Under the pieces are notes generated by a model. The model was given only the letters and a program-made list of their open reading frames with translations. It did no database searches and was not told where the DNA came from. DNA of 64,000 nt from an uncultured Collinsella sp. (lineage in GTDB: Bacteria > Actinomycetota > Coriobacteriia > Coriobacteriales > Coriobacteriaceae): contig CALDWI010000007.1 in assembly GCA_937923795.1 (NCBI GenBank), forward strand, positions 62,001 to 126,000, read 5' to 3'. Shown piece after piece: positions 1-7,952 of this stretch. How positions within the stretch are numbered: position 1 is the stretch's first letter; every line of letters starts with the position of its first letter. A program made the translations under genes and the position numbers.

Positions 1-222
1 GAGGGTATCGAGGTTGTCGTCGATGACCGTGACGAGCGTCCCGGCTTTAAGTTTGTCGACAACGACCTTATGGGTTTCCCATATCAGGTGATTCTGGGCA
101 AGCGCGGTCTTAAGAACGGTACCGTTGAGCTTAAGGACCGTGCTACGGGCGAGCGCGAGGATGTGGTAATCGATGAGGTTGTCGCCAAGGTCGCCGAGCT
201 TGTGAAGGCAGCACGCCGTTAA
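1..222 (+). CDS. proS: Prolyl-tRNA synthetase, C-terminal end (partial)
   Basis: The frame is open from the first base and ends with TAA at 220-222, giving the last 73 residues of a longer protein. The stretch with DDRDERPGFKF, then MGFPYQVILGKRGL, and a closing VELKDR segment is typical of the anticodon-binding domain of class II prolyl-tRNA synthetases, which charge tRNA-Pro in the cytoplasm. The catalytic domain lies upstream of the window. A strong terminator follows 30 bases after the stop, so this is the last gene of its transcript. The call rests on the C-terminal domain only; threonyl or glycyl synthetases share the fold, but the DDRDERPG/GxPY pattern fits ProS best. Confidence 0.85.
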   Translation, partial: EGIEVVVDDRDERPGFKFVDNDLMGFPYQVILGKRGLKNGTVELKDRATGEREDVVIDEVVAKVAELVKAARR

Positions 223-252
223 TCGAGCCCGCTGCGTTGAGTGCGCTTACGA

Positions 253-296
253 AGCGGCCCTGCGTCTCTCGAGGGAGAGGCGCAGGGCCGCTTTTG
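253..296 (+). terminator. Intrinsic terminator after proS
   Basis: Arms at 253-270 and 275-292 pair over 18 bases with one mismatch around a short loop, followed by a short T tract. It directly follows the proS stop. Confidence 0.85.
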
Positions 297-324
297 CGTC
301 TAAGAATCTTTTATAGCTAAAAGA

Positions 325-357
325 AAAACCCCACAGCCCATTCGAGCTGCGGGGTTT
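325..357 (-). terminator. Terminator of the kinase gene
   Basis: A GC-rich hairpin (aaaccccacagccc at 327-340 pairing with gctgcggggttt at 346-357). Read on the minus strand it is followed by a T-rich run, placing it 40 bases after the stop of the kinase gene at 396. Confidence 0.8.
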
Positions 358-395
358 CCCTTTGTGCCTCCGATGCGAAATGAATCGCTCAGATA

Positions 396-1160
396 TTACT
401 GATAATCGACGACGTCGATCCAGTCCTTAAGGAACTCATCGTTCACGTTGCGCTTACGAGCGAGCTCGGAAGCGGCAACGATGCTCGTCCACTGACGCAC
501 GACCTGCATGGGCATGTCAGCGCGGTCGCAGTAGAGCTCCAGGTAGGCCTCGGCCTGGTCCTTGCTGTTGAGGGCAAAGAGCAGGTAGGTGGTGGCAACG
601 TCAGCAGCAGGGGAGCCCTGGGTGGCGTGTGCCCAGTCGCACACATAGAGCTGGCCATCGTCGCCGACGATGACGTTGGAGGGGTTGAAGTCGCCGTGGC
701 AAACCTTGAACTCCTTGGTCATGCCGTCCAGACGCTCCTGAAGGTTGTAGCGCGTGGTGGCATTGAGCTGATCGAGGCTGTCGATCATGCGGGCGAACTT
801 GTCGCGCTGACGGTTGAGCAGCGGGGAGGTGTAGCCGTGGATCTCGATCTGGAGGTCGACGAACATCTCGAGGTACTCACCAAAGCGCTGGGGCTCGGCA
901 GCCATCTTCTCGGCAAGGGTGGTGCCCGGAACCTTCTCGGTCACGAGCGCCCAGCCGTTGGCGTTCTCGAGCTGAGAAACCTCGAGAGCCTTGGGGCTGC
1001 GGATGCCGCACTCATTGATGCGGGCAAGATTCAAAGCCTCGTTGAACACGTCGGAGACGGGCTTGGTCTCGTTAAAGACCTTGACGATCTTGTCGCCAAG
1101 GTCGTAAACGACCTTGTTGCCGCGACGGACGAGCTCGGTCTTGGAATCGGGGAGCAGCAT
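396..1160 (-). CDS. Aminoglycoside phosphotransferase/choline kinase-fold kinase
   Basis: A 254-residue protein kinase-like small-molecule kinase. The catalytic loop HGDFNPSN is at residues 155-162 and the metal-binding DWAHA (in place of DFG) at 175-179, both as in the APH/choline kinase superfamily; the N-terminal lobe carries KIVKVFN (24-30). These enzymes transfer phosphate from ATP to a hydroxyl of a sugar, amino alcohol or drug; the substrate cannot be read from sequence. AAAGGA lies just before the ATG. It follows adhE on the same strand, separated by a GC-rich hairpin, so it may be read at reduced level from the adhE transcript. Nothing marks it as a resistance gene: base use matches its neighbours and no mobile element adjoins it. 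Confidence 0.8.
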   Translation of the reverse strand: MLLPDSKTELVRRGNKVVYDLGDKIVKVFNETKPVSDVFNEALNLARINECGIRSPKALEVSQLENANGWALVTEKVPGTTLAEKMAAEPQRFGEYLEMFVDLQIEIHGYTSPLLNRQRDKFARMIDSLDQLNATTRYNLQERLDGMTKEFKVCHGDFNPSNVIVGDDGQLYVCDWAHATQGSPAADVATTYLLFALNSKDQAEAYLELYCDRADMPMQVVRQWTSIVAASELARKRNVNDEFLKDWIDVVDYQ

Positions 1161-1193
1161 GATTGCATCCTTTCAACGATGCGATAGAAGCAA

Positions 1194-1229
1194 CGGCGGG
1201 GGCGTGCGTTCACCCGTGCACCCCCGCCG
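1194..1229 (-). terminator. GC-rich hairpin between adhE and the kinase gene
   Basis: Perfect 9-bp arms cggcggggg (1194-1202) and cccccgccg (1221-1229) lie 20 bases past the adhE stop. No real T run follows on the minus strand, so it may be a weak terminator, an attenuator or an mRNA-stabilising hairpin. Confidence 0.55.
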
Positions 1230-1248
1230 CAAATAACCGTGCTAAAAA

Positions 1249-3897
1249 CTAGCAGACGGCGTAGTCCTGGGGCTCGCGGCCGTAGTAGGCGTCCAGGTAG
1301 AGCTCCTTGATCTCGCTCATGAGCGGGTAGCGCGGGTTAGCGCCGGTGCACTGGTCGTTGAATGCCTGCTCGGTCATCTCATCGAGGGTGTCGAGGAAGT
1401 ACTGCTCGTCAACACCGTAGTCGGCGATGGTCTTCTTGACGCCGATGAAGTCCTTGAGCTCCTCGAGCTTCGTGATGAAGTTCTCGAAGACCTCCTTATC
1501 GTCCTTGCCCTCGATGCCGCAGTACTTGGCCATCTCGGCGTAGTTGTGCAGCGCGTTGGGGTAAGGATACTGGGAGAAGGTACCCATCTTGACGGGTGCC
1601 TCGGCGGCGTTGTAGCGCATGACGCGGGTCAGGATGACGGCGTTGGCGAGGCCGTGGGGCAGGTGATGGAAGGCGCCGAGCTTGTGAGCCATGGAGTGGT
1701 TGAGGCCCAGGAAGGCGTTGGCGAAGGCCATACCGGCCATGCAGGAGGCGTTGTGCATCTCCTCGCGGGCGTGCGGGTCCTTGGCACCGTTCGTGAAGCT
1801 GGAGGGCAGGTTCTCAAAGACGAGCTTAGCCGCGCGCTCGGAGAGGCCCTTGGTGTAGTCGGAAGCCATGATGGAGACGTAGGACTCGATGGCGTGGGTC
1901 ATGACGTCGATGCCGGAGGCAGCGGTCAGGCCGCGCGGGGCGGTCATGCAGTTGTCGGCGTCGACGATAGCCATGTTGGGGAGCAGCGCGTAGTCGGCGA
2001 GCGGCCACTTGATGCCGGTCTCCTTGTCGGTGATGATGGCGAACGGCGTGCACTCGGAGCCGGTACCCGAGGAGGTCGGGACGGCGACGAAGTAGGCCTT
2101 CTTGCCCATCTCGGGGAAGGTGAAGATACGCTTGCGGATGTCCATGAAGTCCATGGCCATGTCCTCAAACTTGCACTCGGGGTGCTCGTACATCATCCAC
2201 ATGATCTTGCCGGCGTCCATAGCGGAGCCACCGCCGACGGCGATGATGACGTCCGGCTCAAAGAGAGCCATCTGCTTGGCGCCGCGACGTGCGCACTGCA
2301 GCGACGGATCGGGCTCAACGTCGTAGAAGCAGTCGTGGGCGATGCCCATTTCGTCGAGCTTGGCCTCGATGGCGCGGGTGTTGCCATTCTTGAAGAGGAA
2401 CTGGTCGGTGACGATGAAGGCGCGCTTCTTGCCCATGACGTTGCCCAGCTCGTCGAGGGCGACGGGCGTGGAACCCTTCTTGAAGTAGACCTTCTCGGGA
2501 GCGCGGAACCACAGCATGTTCTCACGGCGCTCGGCCACAGTCTTAACGTTGATCAAGTGCTTCACCCCAACGTTCTCGGAGACGGAGTTGCCGCCCCAGG
2601 AGCCGCAGCCCAGGGTCAGAGACGGCTTCATGCCAAAGTTGTACAGGTCACCGATGCCGCCGTGCGAGGACGGGGTGTTGATGACGATACGGCAGGCCTT
2701 CATGACGTGCTCGAACAGGCTGATCTTCTCGGCCTGGGCGGGGTGCACGTACAGAGAGGCGGTGTGGCCCGGGCCACCGGCGAGCACCAGGTGCTCGGCC
2801 TTGTCGACGGCCTCCTGGAAGTCCTTGGCGTGGTACATGGCCAGGACCGGGGAGAGCTTCTCGTGGGAGAACTCCTCCTTGGCAGGGTCGGTGGAGGTGA
2901 CCTCGGCGATCAGGATCTTGGTCTTGGCGGGAACCTCGATGCCGGCGAGCTCGGCGATCTTGGCGGCAGCCATGCCGGGGATGCGGTGGTCGAGAGCGCC
3001 GTTCTTGAACATGGCGGCACGCAGGGCCTCCATCTCGGCACCCTGCTTGACGAAGTAGCAGCCGCGCTTCTGGAACTCGGCCTTAACCTGGTCATAGATG
3101 GTGTCGATGACGGTCACGGACTGCTCGGAAGCGCAGATCATGCCGTTGTCGAAGGTCTTGGAGTGGATGATGGAGTTGACGGCGAGCAGCACGTCGGCGG
3201 TGTCGTCGATGACGACCGGGGTGTTACCGGCGCCAACGCCCAGGGCGGGCTTGCCCGAGGAGTAGGCGGCCTTGACCATGCCCGGGCCACCGGTGGCGAG
3301 GATGATGTCGACGTCGCGCATGACCATGTTGGTCAGCTCGATGGAGGGGACATCGACCCAGCCGATGATGCCCTCGGGGGCGCCGGCCTTGACGGCGGCG
3401 TCAAGCACGAGCTTGGCGGCGGCGATGGTGCACTTGGCGGCAGCCGGGTGCGGGGAGATGATGATGGCGTTGCGGGTCTTCAGGCAGATCAGCGTCTTGA
3501 AGATCGCGGTGGAGGTGGGGTTGGTCGTCGGGATGACGGCGCCCACGATGCCGATGGGCTCGGCGATCTTGGTGATGCCGTAAGCCTCGTCGCGCTCCAG
3601 GACACCACAGGTCTTGGTGTTCTTGTAAGCGTTGTAGATGTACTCTGCGGCGTAGTGGTTCTTGATGACCTTGTCCTCAAGAACGCCGCGGCCGGTCTCC
3701 TCGATGGCCATCTTCGCCAACGGGATACGAGCCTTGTTGGCGGCCATGGCGGCCTCATAGAAGATCTTGTCGACCTGCTCCTGCGTGTACGTAGCAAAAA
3801 GCGCCTGGGCCTCTCGCATCTGAGCGAGCTTGGCCTCAAGCGCCTCTACGTTGTCCACAATTGCGGGAGTAGTGTTTTCCGGTGACTTTTTCACCAT
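1249..3897 (-). CDS. adhE: Bifunctional acetaldehyde-CoA/alcohol dehydrogenase
   Basis: An 882-residue two-domain enzyme of normal AdhE length. The N-terminal aldehyde dehydrogenase half (about 1-440) reduces acetyl-CoA to acetaldehyde; its nucleophile is Cys255 in NGMICASEQ. The C-terminal iron-dependent alcohol dehydrogenase half (about 460-870) reduces acetaldehyde to ethanol; it has the NAD-binding GGGSAMDAGK and the metal histidine region HSMAHKLGAFHHLPHG. Together they regenerate NAD+ during fermentation, usually as cytoplasmic filaments (spirosomes). The start is ATG with an AGGAGA Shine-Dalgarno sequence. It is transcribed alone or with the downstream kinase. A perfect 11-bp inverted repeat about 95 bases upstream is a candidate operator. 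Confidence 0.97.
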   Translation of the reverse strand: MVKKSPENTTPAIVDNVEALEAKLAQMREAQALFATYTQEQVDKIFYEAAMAANKARIPLAKMAIEETGRGVLEDKVIKNHYAAEYIYNAYKNTKTCGVLERDEAYGITKIAEPIGIVGAVIPTTNPTSTAIFKTLICLKTRNAIIISPHPAAAKCTIAAAKLVLDAAVKAGAPEGIIGWVDVPSIELTNMVMRDVDIILATGGPGMVKAAYSSGKPALGVGAGNTPVVIDDTADVLLAVNSIIHSKTFDNGMICASEQSVTVIDTIYDQVKAEFQKRGCYFVKQGAEMEALRAAMFKNGALDHRIPGMAAAKIAELAGIEVPAKTKILIAEVTSTDPAKEEFSHEKLSPVLAMYHAKDFQEAVDKAEHLVLAGGPGHTASLYVHPAQAEKISLFEHVMKACRIVINTPSSHGGIGDLYNFGMKPSLTLGCGSWGGNSVSENVGVKHLINVKTVAERRENMLWFRAPEKVYFKKGSTPVALDELGNVMGKKRAFIVTDQFLFKNGNTRAIEAKLDEMGIAHDCFYDVEPDPSLQCARRGAKQMALFEPDVIIAVGGGSAMDAGKIMWMMYEHPECKFEDMAMDFMDIRKRIFTFPEMGKKAYFVAVPTSSGTGSECTPFAIITDKETGIKWPLADYALLPNMAIVDADNCMTAPRGLTAASGIDVMTHAIESYVSIMASDYTKGLSERAAKLVFENLPSSFTNGAKDPHAREEMHNASCMAGMAFANAFLGLNHSMAHKLGAFHHLPHGLANAVILTRVMRYNAAEAPVKMGTFSQYPYPNALHNYAEMAKYCGIEGKDDKEVFENFITKLEELKDFIGVKKTIADYGVDEQYFLDTLDEMTEQAFNDQCTGANPRYPLMSEIKELYLDAYYGREPQDYAVC

Positions 3898-3989
3898 TTG
3901 TGTCTCCTTGCGATCGGAGATTTACCCTACGCCTTGCATGATAGCAAGAAATTATTCGGCGAACGGTAAGATTCCTGTAAAAGGCACAC

Positions 3990-4019
3990 TAAAACGCTTC
4001 AATAAAATGAAGCGTTTTA
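3990..4019. promoter_or_regulatory. Perfect 11-bp inverted repeat upstream of adhE
   Basis: Arms taaaacgcttc (3990-4000) and gaagcgtttta (4009-4019) are separated by 8 AT-rich bases. It sits 93 bases before the adhE start. It does not match the redox regulator Rex consensus, and no T run follows on either strand, so an operator is as likely as a terminator. Confidence 0.5.
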
Positions 4020-4050
4020 ACTAAAACTATCTGCCTGCTGCATCGCCCCG

Positions 4051-4075
4051 CTCATTGGGGACGGACTTACATGAG
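4051..4075 (+). repeat. Left inverted repeat of the transposase remnant
   Basis: A 25-base sequence whose reverse complement recurs at 4285-4309 with 23 of 25 bases matching. It contains ggggacggacttacatgag. Such flanking repeats are what a REP-associated transposase would be expected to act on. Confidence 0.7.
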
Positions 4076-4290
4076 AATTTCAATCGGAAAACGGGAAGAA
4101 CGGGGCATCTTTTTGACAATTGCTATTCGCGGGTCGCGGTTGAGTCAGACACGCAGGCGGTGCAGCTGCTCGACTATATTCGTCTCAATCTCGTGAAAGG
4201 TGCGCTTGGCTCAATCGAGGCGTACCGCTGGTCAAGCTACAGGGCATACCAGCTGGGCTACGATCCCTTTGACATCTGCAAACACTCATG
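4055..4290 (+). pseudogene. Remnant of a REP-associated tyrosine transposase (RAYT, Y1/IS200-like)
   Basis: The frame encodes HENFNRKTGRTGHLFDN (from 4070), then YIRLNLVKGAL and YRWSSYRAY. These match the C-terminal third of Y1 transposases of the REP-associated kind, where a conserved RxGRxGxLF is followed by YIxxNPVKAGL and a WSS(Y/H) motif. The N-terminal part, including the HUH motif and the region before the catalytic tyrosine, is missing, and the frame runs on into unrelated sequence. It is therefore a decayed piece and cannot be active. It lies exactly between two 25-base inverted repeats (4051-4075 and 4285-4309), so the repeat-bounded block may have been moved or deleted internally as a unit. 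Confidence 0.7.
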
Positions 4291-4309
4291 TAAGTCTGTC
4301 CCAAATGAG
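4285..4309 (+). repeat. Right inverted repeat of the transposase remnant
   Basis: Imperfect reverse complement (23/25) of 4051-4075. It closes the block that holds the transposase remnant. Confidence 0.7.
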
Positions 4310-4313
4310 TGCA

Positions 4314-4343
4314 AAAAGGCGCCCTCCGTAGGGGAGAGCGCCT
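4314..4343 (-). terminator. Terminator of rpmB
   Basis: On the minus strand aaaggcgctctcc pairs with the gagggcgccttt side and is followed by T residues, about 70 bases after the rpmB stop. Confidence 0.75.
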
Positions 4344-4413
4344 TTGGTAAGTTCTATATGAACGCGAGGTCTTTGACCCGGAGAGTCCGAGGTACTTGTT
4401 GGTAAGACCTTAT

Positions 4414-4602
4414 TTAGGAGCGCGCAACCTTGCCGGACTTGAGGCAGGTGGAGCAAACGTTCATCTTACGACGGTGACCATCGACGACGACGTAGACGCG
4501 CTGGATGTTGGGGCGGAACTTACGGTTGGTGACGCGGTGAGAGTGGCTGATGGAGCGACCGGCAACGGGGTGCTTACCGCAAACTTCGCAAACTTTGGAC
4601 AT
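4414..4602 (-). CDS. rpmB: 50S ribosomal protein L28
   Basis: A 62-residue basic protein starting MSKVCEVCGKHP and ending in VCSTCLKSGKVARS; size and sequence are those of bacterial L28, part of the large ribosomal subunit. Two CxxC pairs (VCEVCGK and VCSTCLK) make it the zinc-binding C+ form. The start at 4602 is chosen over an upstream in-frame ATG because AAGGAGGG lies just before it and the family begins MSKVC/MSRRC. It is a single-gene unit with an extended -10 promoter at 4657-4665 and its own terminator. Confidence 0.95.
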   Translation of the reverse strand: MSKVCEVCGKHPVAGRSISHSHRVTNRKFRPNIQRVYVVVDGHRRKMNVCSTCLKSGKVARS

Positions 4603-4656
4603 AACTGACCCTCCTTGGGCGACAAACGAACATGTCGCGTTAACAAACAAGCCTGA

Positions 4657-4665
4657 ACTATAGCA
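4657..4665 (-). promoter_or_regulatory. Extended -10 promoter of rpmB
   Basis: The minus strand reads TGcTATAGT about 55 bases before the rpmB start. The same TGCTATAGT occurs upstream of rpsT in this window. No good -35 is present, as usual for extended -10 promoters. Confidence 0.6.
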
Positions 4666-4890
4666 CAGAAGCAGCTCCCTGTGCGTAATCTACACAGAGA
4701 TATTCCTCTTTTGGCGATAGTGCTCACGCCACGGCCCTGGACGTAGATCCGATTTGCGTGCAGCAGAGGGGATTATGCCAGCTCGTGCGTGCGTTTTCAA
4801 GCTCGTCCCACAAATATATATAGGTTTATGGAGCATTGGGCTCCGTTTACGGATTGCTCTGTATTTATGCTCGCAATTAAGTTCGAGGTT
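4666..4890. other. Intergenic stretch without a recognised gene
   Basis: Between the divergent rpmB promoter and the pyr leader. I see no reading frame with family resemblance, no tRNA and no convincing structured RNA. Part is AT-rich (around 4811-4880), as expected for promoter DNA. Confidence 0.5.
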
Positions 4891-4893
4891 GGC

Positions 4894-5015
4894 TACACTA
4901 TCCCTTGACCATTAAAGGGGTACGAGATACCCACATGGAATTACATAGCTGCCAAAGAGCAGCCTTTCCTGTGGGTGTCTGGTCCGCTTTAAGCGGTCGG
5001 GCATCTATTTTTTTG
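4894..5015 (+). promoter_or_regulatory. pyr operon promoter and attenuator-like leader
   Basis: A possible -10 (TACACT, 4894-4899) precedes two competing hairpins. The first pairs acccacatggaa (4929-4940) with tttcctgtgggt (4965-4976), enclosing a small gctgc/gcagc stem-loop. The second runs from gggtgtct (from 4973) around a tttaa loop to about 5006 and is followed by seven Ts (5008-5014), as in an intrinsic terminator. They share bases 4973-4976, so only one can form. This is the layout of a PyrR-controlled attenuator, with the first gene being pyrR itself. The precise PyrR-binding loop was not identified. Confidence 0.6.
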
Positions 5016-5053
5016 ACTGTGTCAGCAGTCAAGACATGTGAGGAAGGAGATCG

Positions 5054-5638
5054 ATGGGCACGACTTCCCCCAAGTCGGTCATCATGGACGAGACCGCCGT
5101 CAATCGAGCGATGACCCGCATCGCGCACGAGATTCTCGAGCGCAACGAGGGCTGTGAAGACCTCGCTCTGGTCGGCATCGTCACGCGCGGCGACCTTCTG
5201 GCAAAGAAGCTCGTCGAGGAGATCAAGGAGATCGAGGGCGTCGACGTTCCGCTCGGCAGCCTGGACATCAGCTTCTACCGCGATGACTATGCGACCAATT
5301 TCGCTCCCGCGATCCACGCTACCAACATTCCCTTCAGCGTCGACGGCAAGCGCGTCGTGCTGGTGGACGACATCCTGTATACGGGTCGTACCATCCGCGC
5401 CGCTCTCGACGCCGTTATGGACCTGGGCCGTCCGAGCCGCATTGAGCTGGCAGTCCTCGTTGACCGCGGCCACCGCGAGCTCCCCATCTCGCCGGACTTT
5501 GTCGGCAAGAACGTTCCCTCGTCGCATGAGGAGAACGTGCACCTATATATGAAGGAAGTCGACGGCCACACCGCCGTCGAGATTAACGACGTCGCGCCGG
5601 GTTCCCACGTGGGCTCCGCGCCGCTGGGAGGTGAGTAG
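5054..5638 (+). CDS. pyrR: Bifunctional pyr operon regulator/uracil phosphoribosyltransferase
   Basis: A 194-residue protein with the PRPP-binding motif VVLVDDILYTGRT (101-113) of type I phosphoribosyltransferases and the LVGIVTRGDLLA segment of PyrR. PyrR binds pyr mRNA when UMP/UTP is high and promotes termination or blocks translation; many also convert uracil and PRPP to UMP. It opens the pyr operon directly behind a leader with competing hairpins, which fits autoregulation by attenuation. ATG follows a GAAGGAGAT ribosome site. The next gene, pyrB, starts just after or overlapping its stop. Confidence 0.95.
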   Translation: MGTTSPKSVIMDETAVNRAMTRIAHEILERNEGCEDLALVGIVTRGDLLAKKLVEEIKEIEGVDVPLGSLDISFYRDDYATNFAPAIHATNIPFSVDGKRVVLVDDILYTGRTIRAALDAVMDLGRPSRIELAVLVDRGHRELPISPDFVGKNVPSSHEENVHLYMKEVDGHTAVEINDVAPGSHVGSAPLGGE

Positions 5639-5642
5639 TACC

Positions 5643-6587
5643 GTGGCGTTCAACCATAAGCACCTGATCGACATTACCGAGTACTCCGAAGAGGACATCA
5701 AGCTCATCCTCGAGACCGCCAAGGCGTTCTCCGAGGTCAACGAGCGTGCGATCAAGAAGGTCCCCACGCTCAAGGGCAAGACCATCGTCAACATGTTCAA
5801 CGAGCCCTCGACGCGCACCCGTAGCTCCTTCGAGCTCGCCGAGAAGCGTCTTTCGGCCGACAGCCTTAACTTTGGCGGCTCCTCGACCTCCACGGTCAAG
5901 GGCGAGAGCCTCGTCGACACCGTTGAGACCCTCAACGCTTATAAGATTGACTGCATTGTCGTGCGCGACAAGCACGCCGGCGCTCCCTACATCGTCACGC
6001 AGAACTCGCCCGCAAGCGTCATCTGCGCCGGTGACGGCAAGCACAACCATCCTACGCAGGCCCTGCTCGACCTGTACACCATCTGGGAGCACAAGGGTGA
6101 CTTCCACGGTCTGAAGGTCGCCGTCGTCGGCGATATCGCCCACTCCCGCGTTTGCGGCTCGCTGATCCCCGCCCTTAAGATCATGGGCTGCGAGACCTAC
6201 GCCGTCGCCCCCGGCACGCTGCTGCCGCCGTCGCCCGAGGTCCTGGGCTGCGACCACGTGACGAGCGACCTCGATTCCGTCCTGCCCGAGCTGGACGTCG
6301 TCTACATGCTGCGCGTGCAACAGGAGCGCCTCGAGGGTGCCCCGTTCCCGACCATTCGCGAGTACCACAAGCTCTTCGGCCTGACCAAGGACCGCGAGAA
6401 GCTCATGAAGCCCGACGCGATCATCTGCCACCCGGGCCCCATCAACCGCGGCGTCGAGTTCGACTCCTATATGGCCGACCACCCGCAACGCTCCGTCATC
6501 CTGGAGCAGGTCTACGCCGGTATCTGCGTGCGTATGGCTATCCTGTATCTGCTGCTTGGAGGTGCCGATAATGGCCTTGCTTCTTAA
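5643..6587 (+). CDS. pyrB: Aspartate carbamoyltransferase catalytic chain
   Basis: About 314 residues, the normal length for the catalytic chain. It carries the carbamoyl-phosphate motif STRTR (56-60) within FNEPSTRTRSSFE and the HPTQALLDLYT segment (from 136). It condenses carbamoyl phosphate and aspartate, the committed step of pyrimidine synthesis. I place the start at GTG 5643 because GGAGGT lies 10 bases upstream; an in-frame GTG at 5631 would overlap the pyrR stop and bury that site. No pyrI regulatory chain is adjacent, so regulation probably runs through PyrR. Its stop overlaps pyrC by 17 bases. Confidence 0.95.
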   Translation: MAFNHKHLIDITEYSEEDIKLILETAKAFSEVNERAIKKVPTLKGKTIVNMFNEPSTRTRSSFELAEKRLSADSLNFGGSSTSTVKGESLVDTVETLNAYKIDCIVVRDKHAGAPYIVTQNSPASVICAGDGKHNHPTQALLDLYTIWEHKGDFHGLKVAVVGDIAHSRVCGSLIPALKIMGCETYAVAPGTLLPPSPEVLGCDHVTSDLDSVLPELDVVYMLRVQQERLEGAPFPTIREYHKLFGLTKDREKLMKPDAIICHPGPINRGVEFDSYMADHPQRSVILEQVYAGICVRMAILYLLLGGADNGLAS

Positions 6588-7860
6588 GAATGCCCACGTC
6601 GTCGACCCGTCCGTCGAGCTTGACGGTGTCGTTGACGTCCTGATTGACGGCGACAAGATCGCCGAGGTCGGCGAGAATCTCGCCGTCGAGGGAGCCGAGG
6701 TCCGCGACCTTTCCGGCAAGTACCTCGTCCCCGGCCTGGTGGATATGCACGTTCACCTTCGCGAGCCCGGCTACGAGGTCAAAGAGGACATCGAGAGCGG
6801 CACCCGCGCAGCTGCCAAGGGCGGCTTTACCGGCGTGTGCGCCATGCCCAACACCGATCCCGTAACCGATAACGGCACTGTCGTGGAGTTCGTCAAGTCC
6901 CGCGCTGCCGAGGTCGGCCACTGCCGCGTCTATCCGTCGGGCGCCATGACCCGCGGTCTTAAGGGCGAGGCCATGTCCGAGATGGGCGATATGGTCGCCC
7001 ACGGCGCCGTCGCCTTCACCGATGACGGTCGCGGCGTGCAGGGCGCGGGCATGCTCCGTCGCTGCATGGACTACGGCAAGATGTTCGGCAAGGTCTTTAT
7101 GAGCCACTGCCAGGACGAGGACCTGGTCGGCCACGGCCAGATCAACGAGGGCAAGGTTTCGACCCGTCTGGCTCTCGAGGGCTGGCCGGCTGCCGGCGAG
7201 GAGCTCCAGATCGCCCGTGACATTGAGATCGCCAAGCTGACCGGTGCCAAGCTGCACATCCAGCACATCTCCACCTCTCACGGTCTCGAACTCGTGCGTG
7301 CCGGTAAGGCCGCCGGCGTTCAGGTTACCTGCGAGGCCACCCCGCACCACATGTTCCTGACCGAGAACGACCTGGACGAGACCTACAACACCTCGCTCAA
7401 GGTCAACCCGCCGCTGCGTACCGAGGAGGATGCCGAGGCCATCCGTCAGGGCGTCATCGACGGCACCGTCGACGCTATCGTCACCGATCACGCTCCCCAC
7501 ACCCCGTGGGAGAAGGCCCGCGAGTTCGAGCTTGCGCCCTTTGGTATGATCGGCCTCGAGACCTCGCTGTCGCTCGTACTCACCGAGCTGGTCAACACTG
7601 GCAAGATGAGCATGGGCCGCATGGTCGAGCTCATGGCCATCAAACCGCGTGAGATCCTGGGTCTCGACCAGGTTCAGGTCAAGGCGGGCTCCGTTGCCGA
7701 CCTGACCGTGTTCGACGCGTCCGCCACCTGGACGGTTGGCGAGGACGGTTACGAGTCGCGCGCCGAAAACTCCGGTTTCGCCGGCCGCACGCTTACCGGC
7801 CGTGCCACCGATGTGTTTGTCGGCGGTAAGCAGACGCTTGCCGACGGCTGCATCTGCTAG
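6571..7860 (+). CDS. pyrC: Dihydroorotase
   Basis: A 429-residue class I dihydroorotase. The zinc motif DMHVHLREPG is at 59-68, the histidine-bearing HIQHIST in the middle, and TDHAPHTPWEK near residue 305. It closes carbamoyl aspartate to dihydroorotate. Start at ATG 6571 after TTGGAGGTG. The gene overlaps the end of pyrB, indicating translational coupling. After it comes a 92-base gap holding a small hairpin (gcgcgg/ccgcgc near 7881-7905), the only sizeable gap in the pyr operon. Confidence 0.96.
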   Translation: MALLLKNAHVVDPSVELDGVVDVLIDGDKIAEVGENLAVEGAEVRDLSGKYLVPGLVDMHVHLREPGYEVKEDIESGTRAAAKGGFTGVCAMPNTDPVTDNGTVVEFVKSRAAEVGHCRVYPSGAMTRGLKGEAMSEMGDMVAHGAVAFTDDGRGVQGAGMLRRCMDYGKMFGKVFMSHCQDEDLVGHGQINEGKVSTRLALEGWPAAGEELQIARDIEIAKLTGAKLHIQHISTSHGLELVRAGKAAGVQVTCEATPHHMFLTENDLDETYNTSLKVNPPLRTEEDAEAIRQGVIDGTVDAIVTDHAPHTPWEKAREFELAPFGMIGLETSLSLVLTELVNTGKMSMGRMVELMAIKPREILGLDQVQVKAGSVADLTVFDASATWTVGEDGYESRAENSGFAGRTLTGRATDVFVGGKQTLADGCIC

Positions 7861-7952
7861 CATAGCCTTATCGCTTTTGTGCGCGGTGCCCTTGCGGTGC
7901 CGCGCTTTCTGTTCGTTTTGACCATGCAACCGCATGGGGGATTGGAGCGTCT

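Noticed and set aside
396..1160. Kinase as an aminoglycoside resistance gene
   Set aside because: Only the general superfamily motifs are visible, there is no mobile context, and base use is native.
1546..3885. Very long open frame opposite adhE
   Set aside because: It mirrors the codon bias of adhE on the other strand; its product is low-complexity (Gly, Val, Leu, Asp, Ala) without family resemblance. The same holds for long frames opposite pnp, lepA, rnj, ftsK and others.
3990..4019. Rex operator upstream of adhE
   Set aside because: The palindrome does not fit TTGTGAA-N4-TTCACAA.
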